From: Pseudomonadota bacterium
GTDB lineage: Bacteria > Pseudomonadota > Gammaproteobacteria > Burkholderiales > Burkholderiaceae_E
Assembly (NCBI GenBank): GCA_023389055.1
Contig: JAEWFA010000012.1
Location: 1-64,000, forward strand
DNA: 64,000 bases
Direction: 5' to 3'
This document shows, one piece after another, positions 16,663-27,279 of this stretch. A model generated the notes under the pieces. That model did no database searches. It saw nothing but the letters and a program-made list of their open reading frames with translations, and was not told the DNA's origin. Every line of letters begins with the position of its first letter. The first letter of the stretch is position 1. A program made the translations under genes and the position numbers.

Positions 16663-18270
16663 TTGAACCGCATCGAGAGCAAGCTCAATCCGCGCGATGC
16701 CCAGTTCCAGGCCAACGCCGCGTCGATGCGCGCGCTGGTCGACGACCTGAACGCGAAGATCGCGCAGGCCGCGCTCGGCGGCGGGGAGGCTGCGCGGGCG
16801 AAGCACATCGCGCGCGGCAAGCTGCTCCCTCGCGAGCGCGTGCAGACGTTGCTCGACCCGGGAACGCCGTTCCTCGAGTTCTCACCGCTGGCCGCCTGGG
16901 GCATGTACGACGGCGAGGCGCCCAGCGCCGGCGTCGTCACCGGCATTGGCCGCGTCTCGGGCGTGGAGTGCGTCGTCGTGTGCAACGACGCCACGGTGAA
17001 GGGCGGAACGTACTTCCCGCTCACCGTGAAGAAACACCTGCGCGCCCAGGAGATCGCGCGCGAGAACCGGCTGCCGTGCGTCTACCTGGTCGACTCGGGC
17101 GGCGCCAACCTGCCGAACCAGGACGACGTCTTCCCCGATCGCGAGCACTTCGGGCGCATCTTCTACAACCAGGCGACGATGTCGGCGATGGGCATCCCGC
17201 AGATCGCCGTCGTGATGGGGTCGTGCACGGCGGGCGGCGCCTACGTTCCGGCGATGAGCGACGAAGCGATCATCGTTCGCGAGCAGGGAACGATCTTCCT
17301 CGGCGGCCCGCCTCTCGTGAAAGCGGCCACCGGCGAAGTGGTGAGCGCCGAGGACCTGGGCGGCGGCGACGTGCACACGCGGCTGTCGGGCGTGGCCGAC
17401 CACCTCGCGCACGACGACGCGCATGCGCTGGCGCTCGCGCGGCGCATCGTCGGCAACCTGAACCGGCGCAAGCCCCAGCCGCTCGACGTCGCCGATCCGC
17501 TCGAGCCGCATTATCCGGCGCACGAACTGCACGGGATCATCCCCACCGACGTGCGCAAGCCCTATGACGTGCGCGAGGTGATCGCGCGCATCGTGGACGA
17601 CTCCGTCTTCGACGAATTCAAGACGCGATACGGCACCACGCTCGTCACCGGCTTCGCGCGCATCCACGGCATGCCGGTGGGCTTCGTGGCGAACAACGGC
17701 ATCCTGTTCTCGGAGTCGGCGAACAAGGGCGCGCACTTCATCGAGCTGTGCGCGCAGCGGCGCATCCCGCTCGTGTTCCTGCAGAACGTCACCGGCTTCA
17801 TGGTCGGTCGCAAGTACGAGAACGAGGGCATCGCGCGCGCCGGCGCGAAGATGGTCACGGCGGTCGCCTGCGCCCAGGTGCCGAAGTTCACGATCATCAT
17901 CGGCGGCTCCTTCGGCGCGGGCAACTACGGGATGTGCGGGCGCGCGTATTCGCCGCGCTTCCTGTGGATGTGGCCGAACGCGCGCATCAGCGTGATGGGC
18001 GGCGAGCAGGCCGCTTCCGTGCTCGCCACCGTGCGTCGCGACGGGATCGAGGCGCGCGGCGACAGCTGGAGCAAGGAGCAGGAAGAAGCGTTCCGGGCCC
18101 CGATCCGCGAGCAATACGAGGTGCAGGGACATCCGTACTACGCCAGCGCCCGAATCTGGGACGACGGCATCATCGATCCGGCCGACACGCGCACCGTGCT
18201 CGCGCTGGCGATGTCCGCGTCGCTCAACGCGCCGATTCCCGAGCCGCGCTTCGGCGTGTTCCGCATGTGA
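16663..18270 (+). CDS. 3-methylcrotonyl-CoA carboxylase, carboxyltransferase (beta) subunit
   Basis: Transfers the carboxyl group from biotin to 3-methylcrotonyl-CoA, giving 3-methylglutaconyl-CoA in leucine degradation. The 535-residue carboxyltransferase has the N-terminal crotonase-like half (VCNDATVKGGTYFPLTVKKH, MGSCTAGGAYVPAMSDE) and the C-terminal half with GGSFGAGNYGMCGRAY. The TTG at 16663 is chosen: it has an upstream GGAGAAG, gives the usual family length, and starts directly before the conserved SKLNPRDAQFQANAA region. An ATG 15 codons upstream would add an atypical extension. The biotin-carrying alpha subunit lies two genes downstream. Known as liuB or mccB. Confidence 0.96.
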   Translation: MNRIESKLNPRDAQFQANAASMRALVDDLNAKIAQAALGGGEAARAKHIARGKLLPRERVQTLLDPGTPFLEFSPLAAWGMYDGEAPSAGVVTGIGRVSGVECVVVCNDATVKGGTYFPLTVKKHLRAQEIARENRLPCVYLVDSGGANLPNQDDVFPDREHFGRIFYNQATMSAMGIPQIAVVMGSCTAGGAYVPAMSDEAIIVREQGTIFLGGPPLVKAATGEVVSAEDLGGGDVHTRLSGVADHLAHDDAHALALARRIVGNLNRRKPQPLDVADPLEPHYPAHELHGIIPTDVRKPYDVREVIARIVDDSVFDEFKTRYGTTLVTGFARIHGMPVGFVANNGILFSESANKGAHFIELCAQRRIPLVFLQNVTGFMVGRKYENEGIARAGAKMVTAVACAQVPKFTIIIGGSFGAGNYGMCGRAYSPRFLWMWPNARISVMGGEQAASVLATVRRDGIEARGDSWSKEQEEAFRAPIREQYEVQGHPYYASARIWDDGIIDPADTRTVLALAMSASLNAPIPEPRFGVFRM

Positions 18271-18293
18271 GAAACAACTGCGCAGTGACCACG

Positions 18294-19088
18294 ATGAGCT
18301 ACGAGACGATTGAAACCGCGCTGAACCAGGGCGTCGCACTGATCTGGCTGAACCGGCCCGAGAAGCGCAACGCGATCGACGACCGGATGATCGGCGAGCT
18401 CGCCGACGCCTTCGAGGCGGCGATCGAAGACGACGAGGTGCGCAGCATCCTGCTCGCCGGACGGGGCGAGGCGTTCTGCGCCGGGGGCGACCTGCAGTGG
18501 ATGAAGCGCGCGCGCGAATTCACGCCGCAGCAGGCGCACGACGATTCGCTTCGCCTGGCGCGCCTGCTGCGCACGATCCACGACAGCCCCAAGCCCGTCG
18601 TCGCGCGCGTGCACGGCTCGTGCTTCGCCGGCGGCATCGGCCTTGCCGCTGCCTGCGACGTCGCAATCGCAGGCGCCGAAACGCGCTTCTCGCTGTCCGA
18701 GGTGAAGCTGGGGCTGATCCCCTCGGTGATCAGCCCGTACGTCATCGGCGCGATCGGCGCGCATCGCGCGCGACGCTACTTCCTCACCGCCGAAGTGTTC
18801 GATGCGGCCGAGGCCTACCGCATCGGCCTCGTGCACGACATCGCGCAGGACCCGGAGCTGGACGGCACGATCAACGCCGTGCTCGGACAGCTCGCGATGG
18901 GCGGTCCGAAGGCGCTCGCGCAGGCCAAGCAGCTGATCCGCGACGTCGACGGCCGCGACATCGACGATGCGCTCGTCGACGAGACGTCGGCGCGCATCGC
19001 GCGCATCCGCGCGAGCGACGAGGCGCAGGAAGGCATCGCCGCGTTCTTCGAGCGGCGTCGCGCGGCATGGGTTCCGAAGGAACCCTGA
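18294..19088 (+). CDS. 3-methylglutaconyl-CoA hydratase (crotonase family)
   Basis: A 264-residue enoyl-CoA hydratase placed between the two carboxylase subunit genes, the normal location of liuC, which hydrates 3-methylglutaconyl-CoA to HMG-CoA. Family features are NRPEKRNAID near the N-terminus, the oxyanion-hole segments AFCAGGDLQWMKR and HGSCFAGGIGLAAACD, and the glutamate of FSLSEVKLGLIPSVISPYV. The ISPYV and ARRYFLTAE segments are characteristic of the LiuC subgroup. The ATG at 18294 is used; an in-frame GTG nine bases upstream is possible. The gap from mccB is 23 bases, so both are in one transcript. Confidence 0.92.
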   Translation: MSYETIETALNQGVALIWLNRPEKRNAIDDRMIGELADAFEAAIEDDEVRSILLAGRGEAFCAGGDLQWMKRAREFTPQQAHDDSLRLARLLRTIHDSPKPVVARVHGSCFAGGIGLAAACDVAIAGAETRFSLSEVKLGLIPSVISPYVIGAIGAHRARRYFLTAEVFDAAEAYRIGLVHDIAQDPELDGTINAVLGQLAMGGPKALAQAKQLIRDVDGRDIDDALVDETSARIARIRASDEAQEGIAAFFERRRAAWVPKEP

Positions 19089-19142
19089 ACCGCGCGACCG
19101 CTCCGACAGCGAAGACATCCGCGACACCTCCCGGGAACGCCC

Positions 19143-21188
<2,046 letters not shown>

Positions 21189-21246
21189 CGCGGCGCGCGG
21201 CGAATCGGTCGCGACGCCGTCCCCCGGTCACCCGTTCTGGCAACAT

Positions 21247-21262
21247 CGGGGCATCCGCCCCG
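21247..21262. terminator. Short GC hairpin between mccA and mvaB
   Basis: The stem CGGGGC and its complement GCCCCG flank an ATCC loop in the 122-base gap before the HMG-CoA lyase gene. There is no T-run, so it may only attenuate transcription or be fortuitous. The gap is long enough for a separate promoter for the lyase and the two genes after it. Confidence 0.3.
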
Positions 21263-21310
21263 CGCCGACGCGCCGGGCGCGGCTGCACGAACCGACACCG
21301 GAGAGCCAGG

Positions 21311-22237
21311 ATGAAGCTGCCGCAACGCGCCTACGTCACCGAGGTCGGCCCGCGCGACGGGCTGCAGAACGAAGCGCAACCGGTGCCCACCGCGACGAAG
21401 ATCGAACTGTGCGAGCGCCTGCTCGCCGCCGGCGTGCGCCAGCTGGAGGCGACGTCGTTCGTCTCGCCGAAATGGGTTCCGCAGATGGCCGACGCCGCGG
21501 ACGTGATGGCGGCCATCGGCCGGCGCCCGAAGGTGCGCGTCTCGGTGCTCACGCCGAACCGCAAGGGCTTCGATGCGGCGCTCGCCTCGGGCGCCGACGA
21601 GGTCGTGATCTTCGGCGCAGCCAGCGAGGCATTCTCGATGCGCAACATCAACTGCTCGATCGCCGAAAGCATCGAGCGCTTCGCGCCGGTGGCCGCAGCG
21701 GCGCGCGAGAACGGCATCCGTCTGCGCGCGGCGGTGTCGGTCGCCTTCGGCTGCCCGTACCAGGGCGAAGTGCCGATCGCCGACGTCGTCGACGTCGCGA
21801 AGCGGATGCGCGACCTCGGCTGCGACGAGATCGGCATCGCCGACACGATCGGCGTCGGCACGGCCGAACACGTGCAGCGCGTGTTCGAGGCGGTATCGAG
21901 CGAGATTGCGCTCGACCAGTTGTCGGCGCACTTCCACGATACCTACGGCCAGGCCGTCGCCAACGTGCTCGCCAGTCTTCAATCGGGCATCTACCGCTTC
22001 GACTCGTCGATCGCCGGGCTGGGGGGCTGCCCCTATGCGAAGGGCGCCACCGGCAACGTTGCCACCGAGGACGTCGTCTACCTGCTGCACGGCCTGGGTA
22101 TCGAGACCGGCCTGGAGCTCGACGCGCTCGTCGAGACCGGGCAGTGGATCTCCCGGCAGCTGGGCCGTGCGAGCGCTTCGCGCGCCGGCAATGCGATTGC
22201 CGCGCGCCGGCGCGCCCAGGCCGAGGCGGCAGCATGA
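21311..22237 (+). CDS. mvaB: Hydroxymethylglutaryl-CoA lyase
   Basis: Cleaves HMG-CoA to acetyl-CoA and acetoacetate, the last step of leucine breakdown. The 308-residue TIM-barrel enzyme has the N-terminal VTEVGPRDGLQNE motif (catalytic arginine and metal-binding aspartate), the metal ligands in AHFHDTYGQA, and the GLGGCPYAKGATGNVATED signature with its active-site cysteine. The ribosome-binding region GGAGAGCCAGG precedes the ATG. Its stop overlaps the ATG of the DUF1289 gene. Also called liuE. Confidence 0.97.
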   Translation: MKLPQRAYVTEVGPRDGLQNEAQPVPTATKIELCERLLAAGVRQLEATSFVSPKWVPQMADAADVMAAIGRRPKVRVSVLTPNRKGFDAALASGADEVVIFGAASEAFSMRNINCSIAESIERFAPVAAAARENGIRLRAAVSVAFGCPYQGEVPIADVVDVAKRMRDLGCDEIGIADTIGVGTAEHVQRVFEAVSSEIALDQLSAHFHDTYGQAVANVLASLQSGIYRFDSSIAGLGGCPYAKGATGNVATEDVVYLLHGLGIETGLELDALVETGQWISRQLGRASASRAGNAIAARRRAQAEAAA

Positions 22238-22458
22238 ACGACGCGCGGCGCGGCGCGTCGCCGTGCATCTCCGTATGCCGCATCGATGCCGCGAGCGGCT
22301 GGTGCGAAGGCTGCCTGCGCACCCTCGACGAGATCGCCCGCTGGGGATCGATGGACGATGGCGAGCGGCTTTTCGTCCGGCAGGCGATCGACGAGCGCCG
22401 CAGCCTGCGCGCAGCCGCGCAACGCAGGGGCGTGAAGCCGATGCTTCGCACACCGTGA
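22234..22458 (+). CDS. DUF1289-family small cysteine-rich protein
   Basis: A 74-residue cytosolic protein with the DUF1289 arrangement: SPCISVCRIDAASGWCEGCLRTLDEIARWG. The four cysteines (two pairs) suggest a bound metal or Fe-S cluster, although the function of the family is unknown. The ATG overlaps the mvaB stop and its own stop overlaps the GTG of the next gene, so the three are translated in relay. No signal peptide. Confidence 0.85.
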   Translation: MNDARRGASPCISVCRIDAASGWCEGCLRTLDEIARWGSMDDGERLFVRQAIDERRSLRAAAQRRGVKPMLRTP

Positions 22459-23366
22459 GGCCGCTGCCCGCATCGCTGCGCTTCGTCGAACGCGACTGGC
22501 TGTCGTCGAACCAGATCGTCGGCATCGACGGCGACGAGGCTACCGTCGTCGATACCGGCTACGCGAAGCACGCCGCGCACACCGTCGAACTGATGAAGCG
22601 GGTTCTCGCCGGCACCGGCGCGAGGCTTTCGCGCGTCGTCAACACGCACCTGCATTCGGACCACTGCGGCGGCAACCGCGCGCTCGTCGACGCTTTCGGC
22701 TGCTCGATCACGATCCCGCGGGCCAGCGCCGACGAGGTCGCGACGTGGGACGAATCGAGCCTGAGCTTCGCCGCCACCGGGCAGCACTGCCCGCGCTTCT
22801 CGCACGATGCCACGCTCGGCCCCGCAGACACGCTTCGGCTGGGCGGCCTGGACTGGGACGTGCACGCGGCGCCGGGTCACGATCCGAAGAGCCTGATCTT
22901 CCACTGCGAGCGGCAGCGGCTGCTGATCTCGGCCGACGCGCTGTGGGACAACGGCTTCGGCATCGTGTTTCCGGAGATCGAGGGCGAGTCGGGATTCGAC
23001 GAGCAGCGCGCGGTGCTCGACCTCATCGGGCGCCTTCGCGTCGAGCGCGTGCTCCCGGGGCACGGCCCGATGTTCGAAGACGTCGACGCAGCGCTCGCCC
23101 GCGCACGCGCGAAGCTCGACGCGATGCGCAGCGACCGCAGTCGGCACGCTCGCCACGCGTTGAAGGTCCTCGTGAAGTTCCTGCTGCTCGACGTCGAGCG
23201 CATCGATGAAAGCGCGCTGCACGAGCGCGCGCAGGACGCCGTCGTGATGCGCCACGCGGCCGCGCAGATCGGGATGGACTACGAGCAGGCGCTGAAATGG
23301 GCGGCCGATTCGCTCGTCGCGCAGGGGCTGTTGCGGCGGGAAGGCGGCGAACTCGTCGACGCCTGA
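22455..23366 (+). CDS. MBL-fold metallo-hydrolase
   Basis: A 303-residue metallo-beta-lactamase superfamily hydrolase. The zinc motif is HLHSDH at residues 65-70, with later metal ligands in APGHDPKSL, ISADALWDNG and LPGHGPMF. A helical C-terminal region of about 90 residues resembles the winged-helix tail found in LACTB2-like members. The GTG start overlaps the DUF1289 stop (GTGA) and no other start fits before the conserved SNQIVGIDG region. The substrate is unknown; location behind acyl-CoA genes allows a thioesterase or hydroxyacylglutathione-type role, but this is only contextual. Confidence 0.87.
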   Translation: MRPLPASLRFVERDWLSSNQIVGIDGDEATVVDTGYAKHAAHTVELMKRVLAGTGARLSRVVNTHLHSDHCGGNRALVDAFGCSITIPRASADEVATWDESSLSFAATGQHCPRFSHDATLGPADTLRLGGLDWDVHAAPGHDPKSLIFHCERQRLLISADALWDNGFGIVFPEIEGESGFDEQRAVLDLIGRLRVERVLPGHGPMFEDVDAALARARAKLDAMRSDRSRHARHALKVLVKFLLLDVERIDESALHERAQDAVVMRHAAAQIGMDYEQALKWAADSLVAQGLLRREGGELVDA

Positions 23367-23390
23367 TATCGACGACGAGCGGGTCGCTGC

Positions 23391-25235
23391 TCAGCCCACG
23401 GGACTGAACCCGTCGTCGCTCCAGCGCTCGCTGCCCACCCCGTGGTGCACGATGAACAGATCGTCGGGGTCGTACTTCGCCTTCACGGCCTGCAGCCGCT
23501 CGTGGTTCGCCCCCCAGTAGGAGCGCTGCCAGTCGCGCTCGAACCAGTCGCTCTCGCTGACGTACGAACCGGTCGCGCCGGCCCGACGCAGCTCGCCCAT
23601 CGCGTCGGCGATCGCATGCCTGCGTTCGCGCGCGCGCTCGACGTCGGGCTCGTGCCCCGGGACGCCCGGGTAGGCGGGCGGCTCGGCGGCGCCGCTGATC
23701 GCGAGCGCGAAGGCGTCCAGCACGGCCGGGTTCATCGCCGTATCGCGCGCGGCGTCGACGACTTCCGGCGCAGCGCCGGCCAGGCCCTTGTTCAGGTGCA
23801 GCGAGACACCGACGCGCCGGCTCGCGGCGAACAGCGCATCGACGAGCGCGTCGCGACGCTGCGGATGCAGCAGCGACGCCGGCAGCCACACCGATCCGAA
23901 GCCGTGGATGAACTGCCCGGCCTGGTGCTCGTCGCCGGCCCAATAGACGTTGCCGCGCGGTGCGCCCGGGCGGTCGTCCGCGCGCTGGAAGCCGAGCATG
24001 CGCTTGAACAGCGACGGCTCCCAGAACGTACGCGCGGAGGTCGCGACGAACTTCAACGGCGAGAAGTCGATCGACCAGTCGCCCGGCGCGGCCTCGACCG
24101 CATCGAGGAACGGCTGCCAGACCGCCTGCGCCTGCGATCGGCTCAGTCCCTGGAAGACCATCGCCACCTGAACCGCGTCGTCGGGGCGCATGCGGATCTG
24201 CTCGCCCCAGCGCGGGTCGAGCAGGCTCGAAGCGCAGAAATCGACGACGAGCGCGACGAGCCTTCGAAAGCTCGACGGCGACTTCGCACGCACGACGAAG
24301 TTCACCGCGCCGAAGGTCTCCGGCAACGGGTGCACGCGCAGTGTCAGCCGCGTCACGACGCCGAAGGATCCGCCGCCGCCGCCCTTCAGCGCCCAGAACA
24401 GGTCCGGCTGCGTGCAGGCATTGACGGTGCGGATCGCGCCGTCCGCCGTCACGACTTCGGCCTCGAGCAGGCTCGAGGCGGCCAGACCGAAAGCCTTCGA
24501 GAAGCTGCCGAAGCCGCCGCTCTGCACGAGTCCTGCGGCACCGACCGTCAGGCAACCGCCGCCTTGCACGTAGCCCCCGCCGCGCGTGGTCACCGCGTCG
24601 TAGATCTGCGCCCAGATCGCGCCGGCGCCGACCGACACTGCCCGCGCCGGCGCGACTCGTGCATCGCAGCCGGCGGGAACGAAGGCGTCGTGCAACGCGA
24701 TCGCATCCAGGTATCGCGTCCAGACGAGCAGCGAGTCGGGCGCGCAGGACGTCCCGTGGTAGCTGTGCCCGGCGCCCTTGATGACGAGACGCAGCCGATG
24801 CTCGCGCGCGAAATCGATTGCCGCGGCCACGTCGTTCGCGGTCCGCGCGGCCACCGCGTGCGCGCTCGGGCGCGACGCCCACGCGTCGACCCAGCCGAGC
24901 GACTGCGTCAGCGCGACTTCGTCGCGAAGGAAGTACGGGTTCTTCATCGACGCGAAAAGGGTGTCGCACTTCCCCGCCCCCTTCGAAGCGCAGTCGACGA
25001 GCGGCGAGCGCAGCGTCACGAAGGCGTCGCCGACCTGCTTGGCGAGTCGCTGCCACTGTGCGGCGGAAGGCCAGCCCGGATCGGCAGGACGCACGCGGGC
25101 CGGCGGCGCTGCGCGAGCGGCCGATGCGGGCGCATCGGCCGCAGCGCGGACACGAGCGCGGGGGAGGACGGTACCGGCGAGCGCAGCCGCACCGTTGACC
25201 AGCACCCGGCGTCGCGACGGCGAAACCCGGCTCAC
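23391..25235 (-). CDS. Exported FAD-linked (BBE-type) oxidoreductase
   Basis: A 614-residue berberine-bridge/VAO-family flavoprotein. The N-terminus SPSRRRVLVNGAAALAGTV is a Tat signal with the twin-arginine region, indicating folded export to the periplasm. The FAD-binding domain contains KGAGHSYHG, where H157 is the likely covalent flavin attachment site, and GGGYVQGGGCLTVGAAG. The C-terminal BBE domain ends with the typical YDPDDLFIVHHGVG. Such enzymes oxidise alcohols or sugars with oxygen; the substrate is not apparent. The start is a GTG with GGGAG upstream. It is convergent with the MBL gene and follows the PaaY-like gene on the same strand. Confidence 0.85.
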   Translation of the reverse strand: MSRVSPSRRRVLVNGAAALAGTVLPRARVRAAADAPASAARAAPPARVRPADPGWPSAAQWQRLAKQVGDAFVTLRSPLVDCASKGAGKCDTLFASMKNPYFLRDEVALTQSLGWVDAWASRPSAHAVAARTANDVAAAIDFAREHRLRLVIKGAGHSYHGTSCAPDSLLVWTRYLDAIALHDAFVPAGCDARVAPARAVSVGAGAIWAQIYDAVTTRGGGYVQGGGCLTVGAAGLVQSGGFGSFSKAFGLAASSLLEAEVVTADGAIRTVNACTQPDLFWALKGGGGGSFGVVTRLTLRVHPLPETFGAVNFVVRAKSPSSFRRLVALVVDFCASSLLDPRWGEQIRMRPDDAVQVAMVFQGLSRSQAQAVWQPFLDAVEAAPGDWSIDFSPLKFVATSARTFWEPSLFKRMLGFQRADDRPGAPRGNVYWAGDEHQAGQFIHGFGSVWLPASLLHPQRRDALVDALFAASRRVGVSLHLNKGLAGAAPEVVDAARDTAMNPAVLDAFALAISGAAEPPAYPGVPGHEPDVERARERRHAIADAMGELRRAGATGSYVSESDWFERDWQRSYWGANHERLQAVKAKYDPDDLFIVHHGVGSERWSDDGFSPVG

Positions 25236-25272
25236 CGGCGGTCTCCCAGCGGCAACGAGCGGCGCAGGCGCG

Positions 25273-25875
25273 TCAGTCCCGCGGCCGCACGCTGACGAAG
25301 TCCCAGCGCGTTCGGCCGCGCGCCTCCTCCACCCGCTCGAGCGGATTCGTCTGCGTGATCCCGCCGTCGAGCGCCCGGCGCGCGAGTTCGATGTACAGCG
25401 CCGTCCCGCGTCGTTTCCACGCCAGGTCCTCGTCGTTGAGCGTGCGCCGCACGCGCGCCGGCACCCCGGCCGCGAGCACGCGGGGCGGAACGACGTCCGC
25501 CACCTTGACGAACGACTTCGCCGCGACGATCGCCTGCTCGCCGACGACCGCCGTATCCATGATCACCGCCTGGATGCCGACGAGCGCATCGCGCCCGATG
25601 CGCGCGCAGTGAATGACGGCGCCATGCCCGATGTGGCACTCCTCTTCCATCACGCAGTCGAAATCGGGCGCCGAGTGAACGACGCAGTTGTCCTGCAGGT
25701 TCGCGTTCGGCTGCATCACGATCCGGCCGAAGTCGCCGCGCAGCACCGCGCCCGGTCCGACGTAGCAGCCCGGGCCGACGATGACGTCGCCGATCAGGAC
25801 GGCGCTCGGATGCACGTAGGCCTGCGGATCGATCACCGGAACGACGCCTTCGAAGGCGTAAACGGTCGTATGCAT
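25273..25875 (-). CDS. PaaY-like gamma-carbonic-anhydrase-family protein
   Basis: A 200-residue left-handed beta-helix protein of hexapeptide repeats (VHPSAVLIGDVIVGPGCYVGPGAVLRGDFG...). The Zn ligands are visible as a histidine in VVHSAPD and two in HIGHGAVIH. The sequence follows PaaY/CaiE closely (RGDFGRIV, QDNCVVHS, LVGIQAVIMDTAVVGE, DLAWKRRGTALY). PaaY is a thioesterase that resets the phenylacetate pathway after dead-end CoA products form. The rest of a paa cluster is not in the window, although a phenylacetate-CoA-ligase-like gene lies 3.3 kb away. It may be transcribed into the exported oxidase gene. Confidence 0.8.
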   Translation of the reverse strand: MHTTVYAFEGVVPVIDPQAYVHPSAVLIGDVIVGPGCYVGPGAVLRGDFGRIVMQPNANLQDNCVVHSAPDFDCVMEEECHIGHGAVIHCARIGRDALVGIQAVIMDTAVVGEQAIVAAKSFVKVADVVPPRVLAAGVPARVRRTLNDEDLAWKRRGTALYIELARRALDGGITQTNPLERVEEARGRTRWDFVSVRPRD

Positions 25876-26091
25876 GAACGGGAGCCGGAGAGGGGAGCGG
25901 TTTCGATGCTAACACCCGTCCCCGCGCCCTCTCCGGGGGCGCTGCGTGCCGGTCCGCACACGCTGTGCCGGCGCACGTGCGTCGCTGCGACGAGACGTCG
26001 CCCGCCGGCACCGGGCGCTCCTCCGACCCCCAGCACCGCCCGTCGGAAGCGCACCGTCGGGCCCGGGGGGCCGGCGGCGATACTGGCCCCG

Positions 26092-27279
26092 ATGGCCGTG
26101 AACTTCGACCCCAGTACGATCTTTCTCGTCGCGGCGTGCACGGCGGCGCTCGGTTGCGCGCTCTTCGTCGCGTTGCTGCCGATGCACGCTCGCTCGGCGG
26201 GCGCGCTGCGCCGGTACGCAATCGCGATGGGCGTCATGAGCCTGGCGATGCTGCTGTACGCGCTGCGCGGCGCGATCGCACTGCCGCTGGCGCACGTAGC
26301 CCCGAACCTGCTGGCCTGCGTCGGCATCGCGCTATGCGTCGATGCGACGCTGCACGCCTTCGATCGGCGACAGCCGCGATGGGCGCTCGCGTCGCAGATG
26401 AGCGCGCTGGCCGTCATCTGGCTGGCGATCGGCAGCGACGGCGGCGACTCGCTGCTTCGCGTCGTCGCGTTCTCCGGCATTCACGCCGCGTACGCATTCG
26501 CCGGCGTCGCCGCGCTGTCGGCGACTGCGGCCTGGAATCGGCAACGCTACGTGCGAACGCTCGGCGCTGCCTTCGGCGTGTACGGCGCGGCACACCTGCT
26601 GCGCGCAGCCGTGGCGCTTCTGGGCGGCTCGCCGGCCGGCGGCGCAACCGCCCCCGGCCTCGGCCAGGTACTGTTCACCCTGTTCTTCGCGATGATGCCC
26701 GTCGTGCTCGCGCTCGTGGTGCAGACGATCCTGCATGGACGGGTGACCGGCGAGTTGCGCCTGCGCGCCACGACCGACGAGTTGACCGGACTGCATACGC
26801 GCGGGCATTTCTTCGAGCTCGCGCGCAATCGCCTCTCCCGGCCGCCCGTCGGCCGCAACGTGCATCACCTCTTGATGATCGACCTCGACCACTTCAAGTC
26901 GGTGAACGACCGCTTCGGACACAGCGTCGGAGATCGGGCGCTGTGCCACGCGGCGCGCGTGCTGCGCGCGTCGGTGCGCCACTGCGGGTTGGTGTCCCGC
27001 TACGGCGGCGAGGAGTTCTGCGCGCTGATCTGGACTCGCGACGACAGCGAAGCACGACGCGCGATCGACGCGTTGCGCGCGGCGCTGGAAAGTTCGCCGC
27101 TTCGCGTCGGACAGGCGACGATCGCGCTCACTGCCAGCGTGGGCGCGGTGCCGATCGTCGACGCCGAGTCGCTCGAGCGAGTGCTCGTGCGCGCCGACGA
27201 CTGCGTATATCGCGCGAAGACCGAAGGACGCAATCGCGTCGTGCGCTACGGCGAAGTGCTCGGCGAACCGGTGGTCTGA
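26092..27279 (+). CDS. Membrane-bound diguanylate cyclase (GGDEF)
   Basis: A 395-residue protein with an N-terminal membrane domain of about six helices (residues 8-225) and a C-terminal GGDEF domain that makes cyclic di-GMP. The active-site motif is SRYGGEEF, with DLDHFKSVNDRFGH and TDELTGLHTRGHF before it. The inhibitory I-site RxxD, normally five residues before GGEEF, is missing (the sequence reads RHCGLVS), so product feedback is probably lost. The ATG at 26092 gives a normal membrane start; 216 bases separate it from the divergent PaaY-like gene. The stop meets the stop of the next, convergent gene back to back in TGATCA. Confidence 0.9.
   Translation: MAVNFDPSTIFLVAACTAALGCALFVALLPMHARSAGALRRYAIAMGVMSLAMLLYALRGAIALPLAHVAPNLLACVGIALCVDATLHAFDRRQPRWALASQMSALAVIWLAIGSDGGDSLLRVVAFSGIHAAYAFAGVAALSATAAWNRQRYVRTLGAAFGVYGAAHLLRAAVALLGGSPAGGATAPGLGQVLFTLFFAMMPVVLALVVQTILHGRVTGELRLRATTDELTGLHTRGHFFELARNRLSRPPVGRNVHHLLMIDLDHFKSVNDRFGHSVGDRALCHAARVLRASVRHCGLVSRYGGEEFCALIWTRDDSEARRAIDALRAALESSPLRVGQATIALTASVGAVPIVDAESLERVLVRADDCVYRAKTEGRNRVVRYGEVLGEPVV

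Noticed and set aside
21641..21660. Anything unusual in the middle of the HMG-CoA lyase gene that might indicate a frameshift
   Set aside because: The frame is uninterrupted from start to signature motif, and all catalytic segments are present in order.
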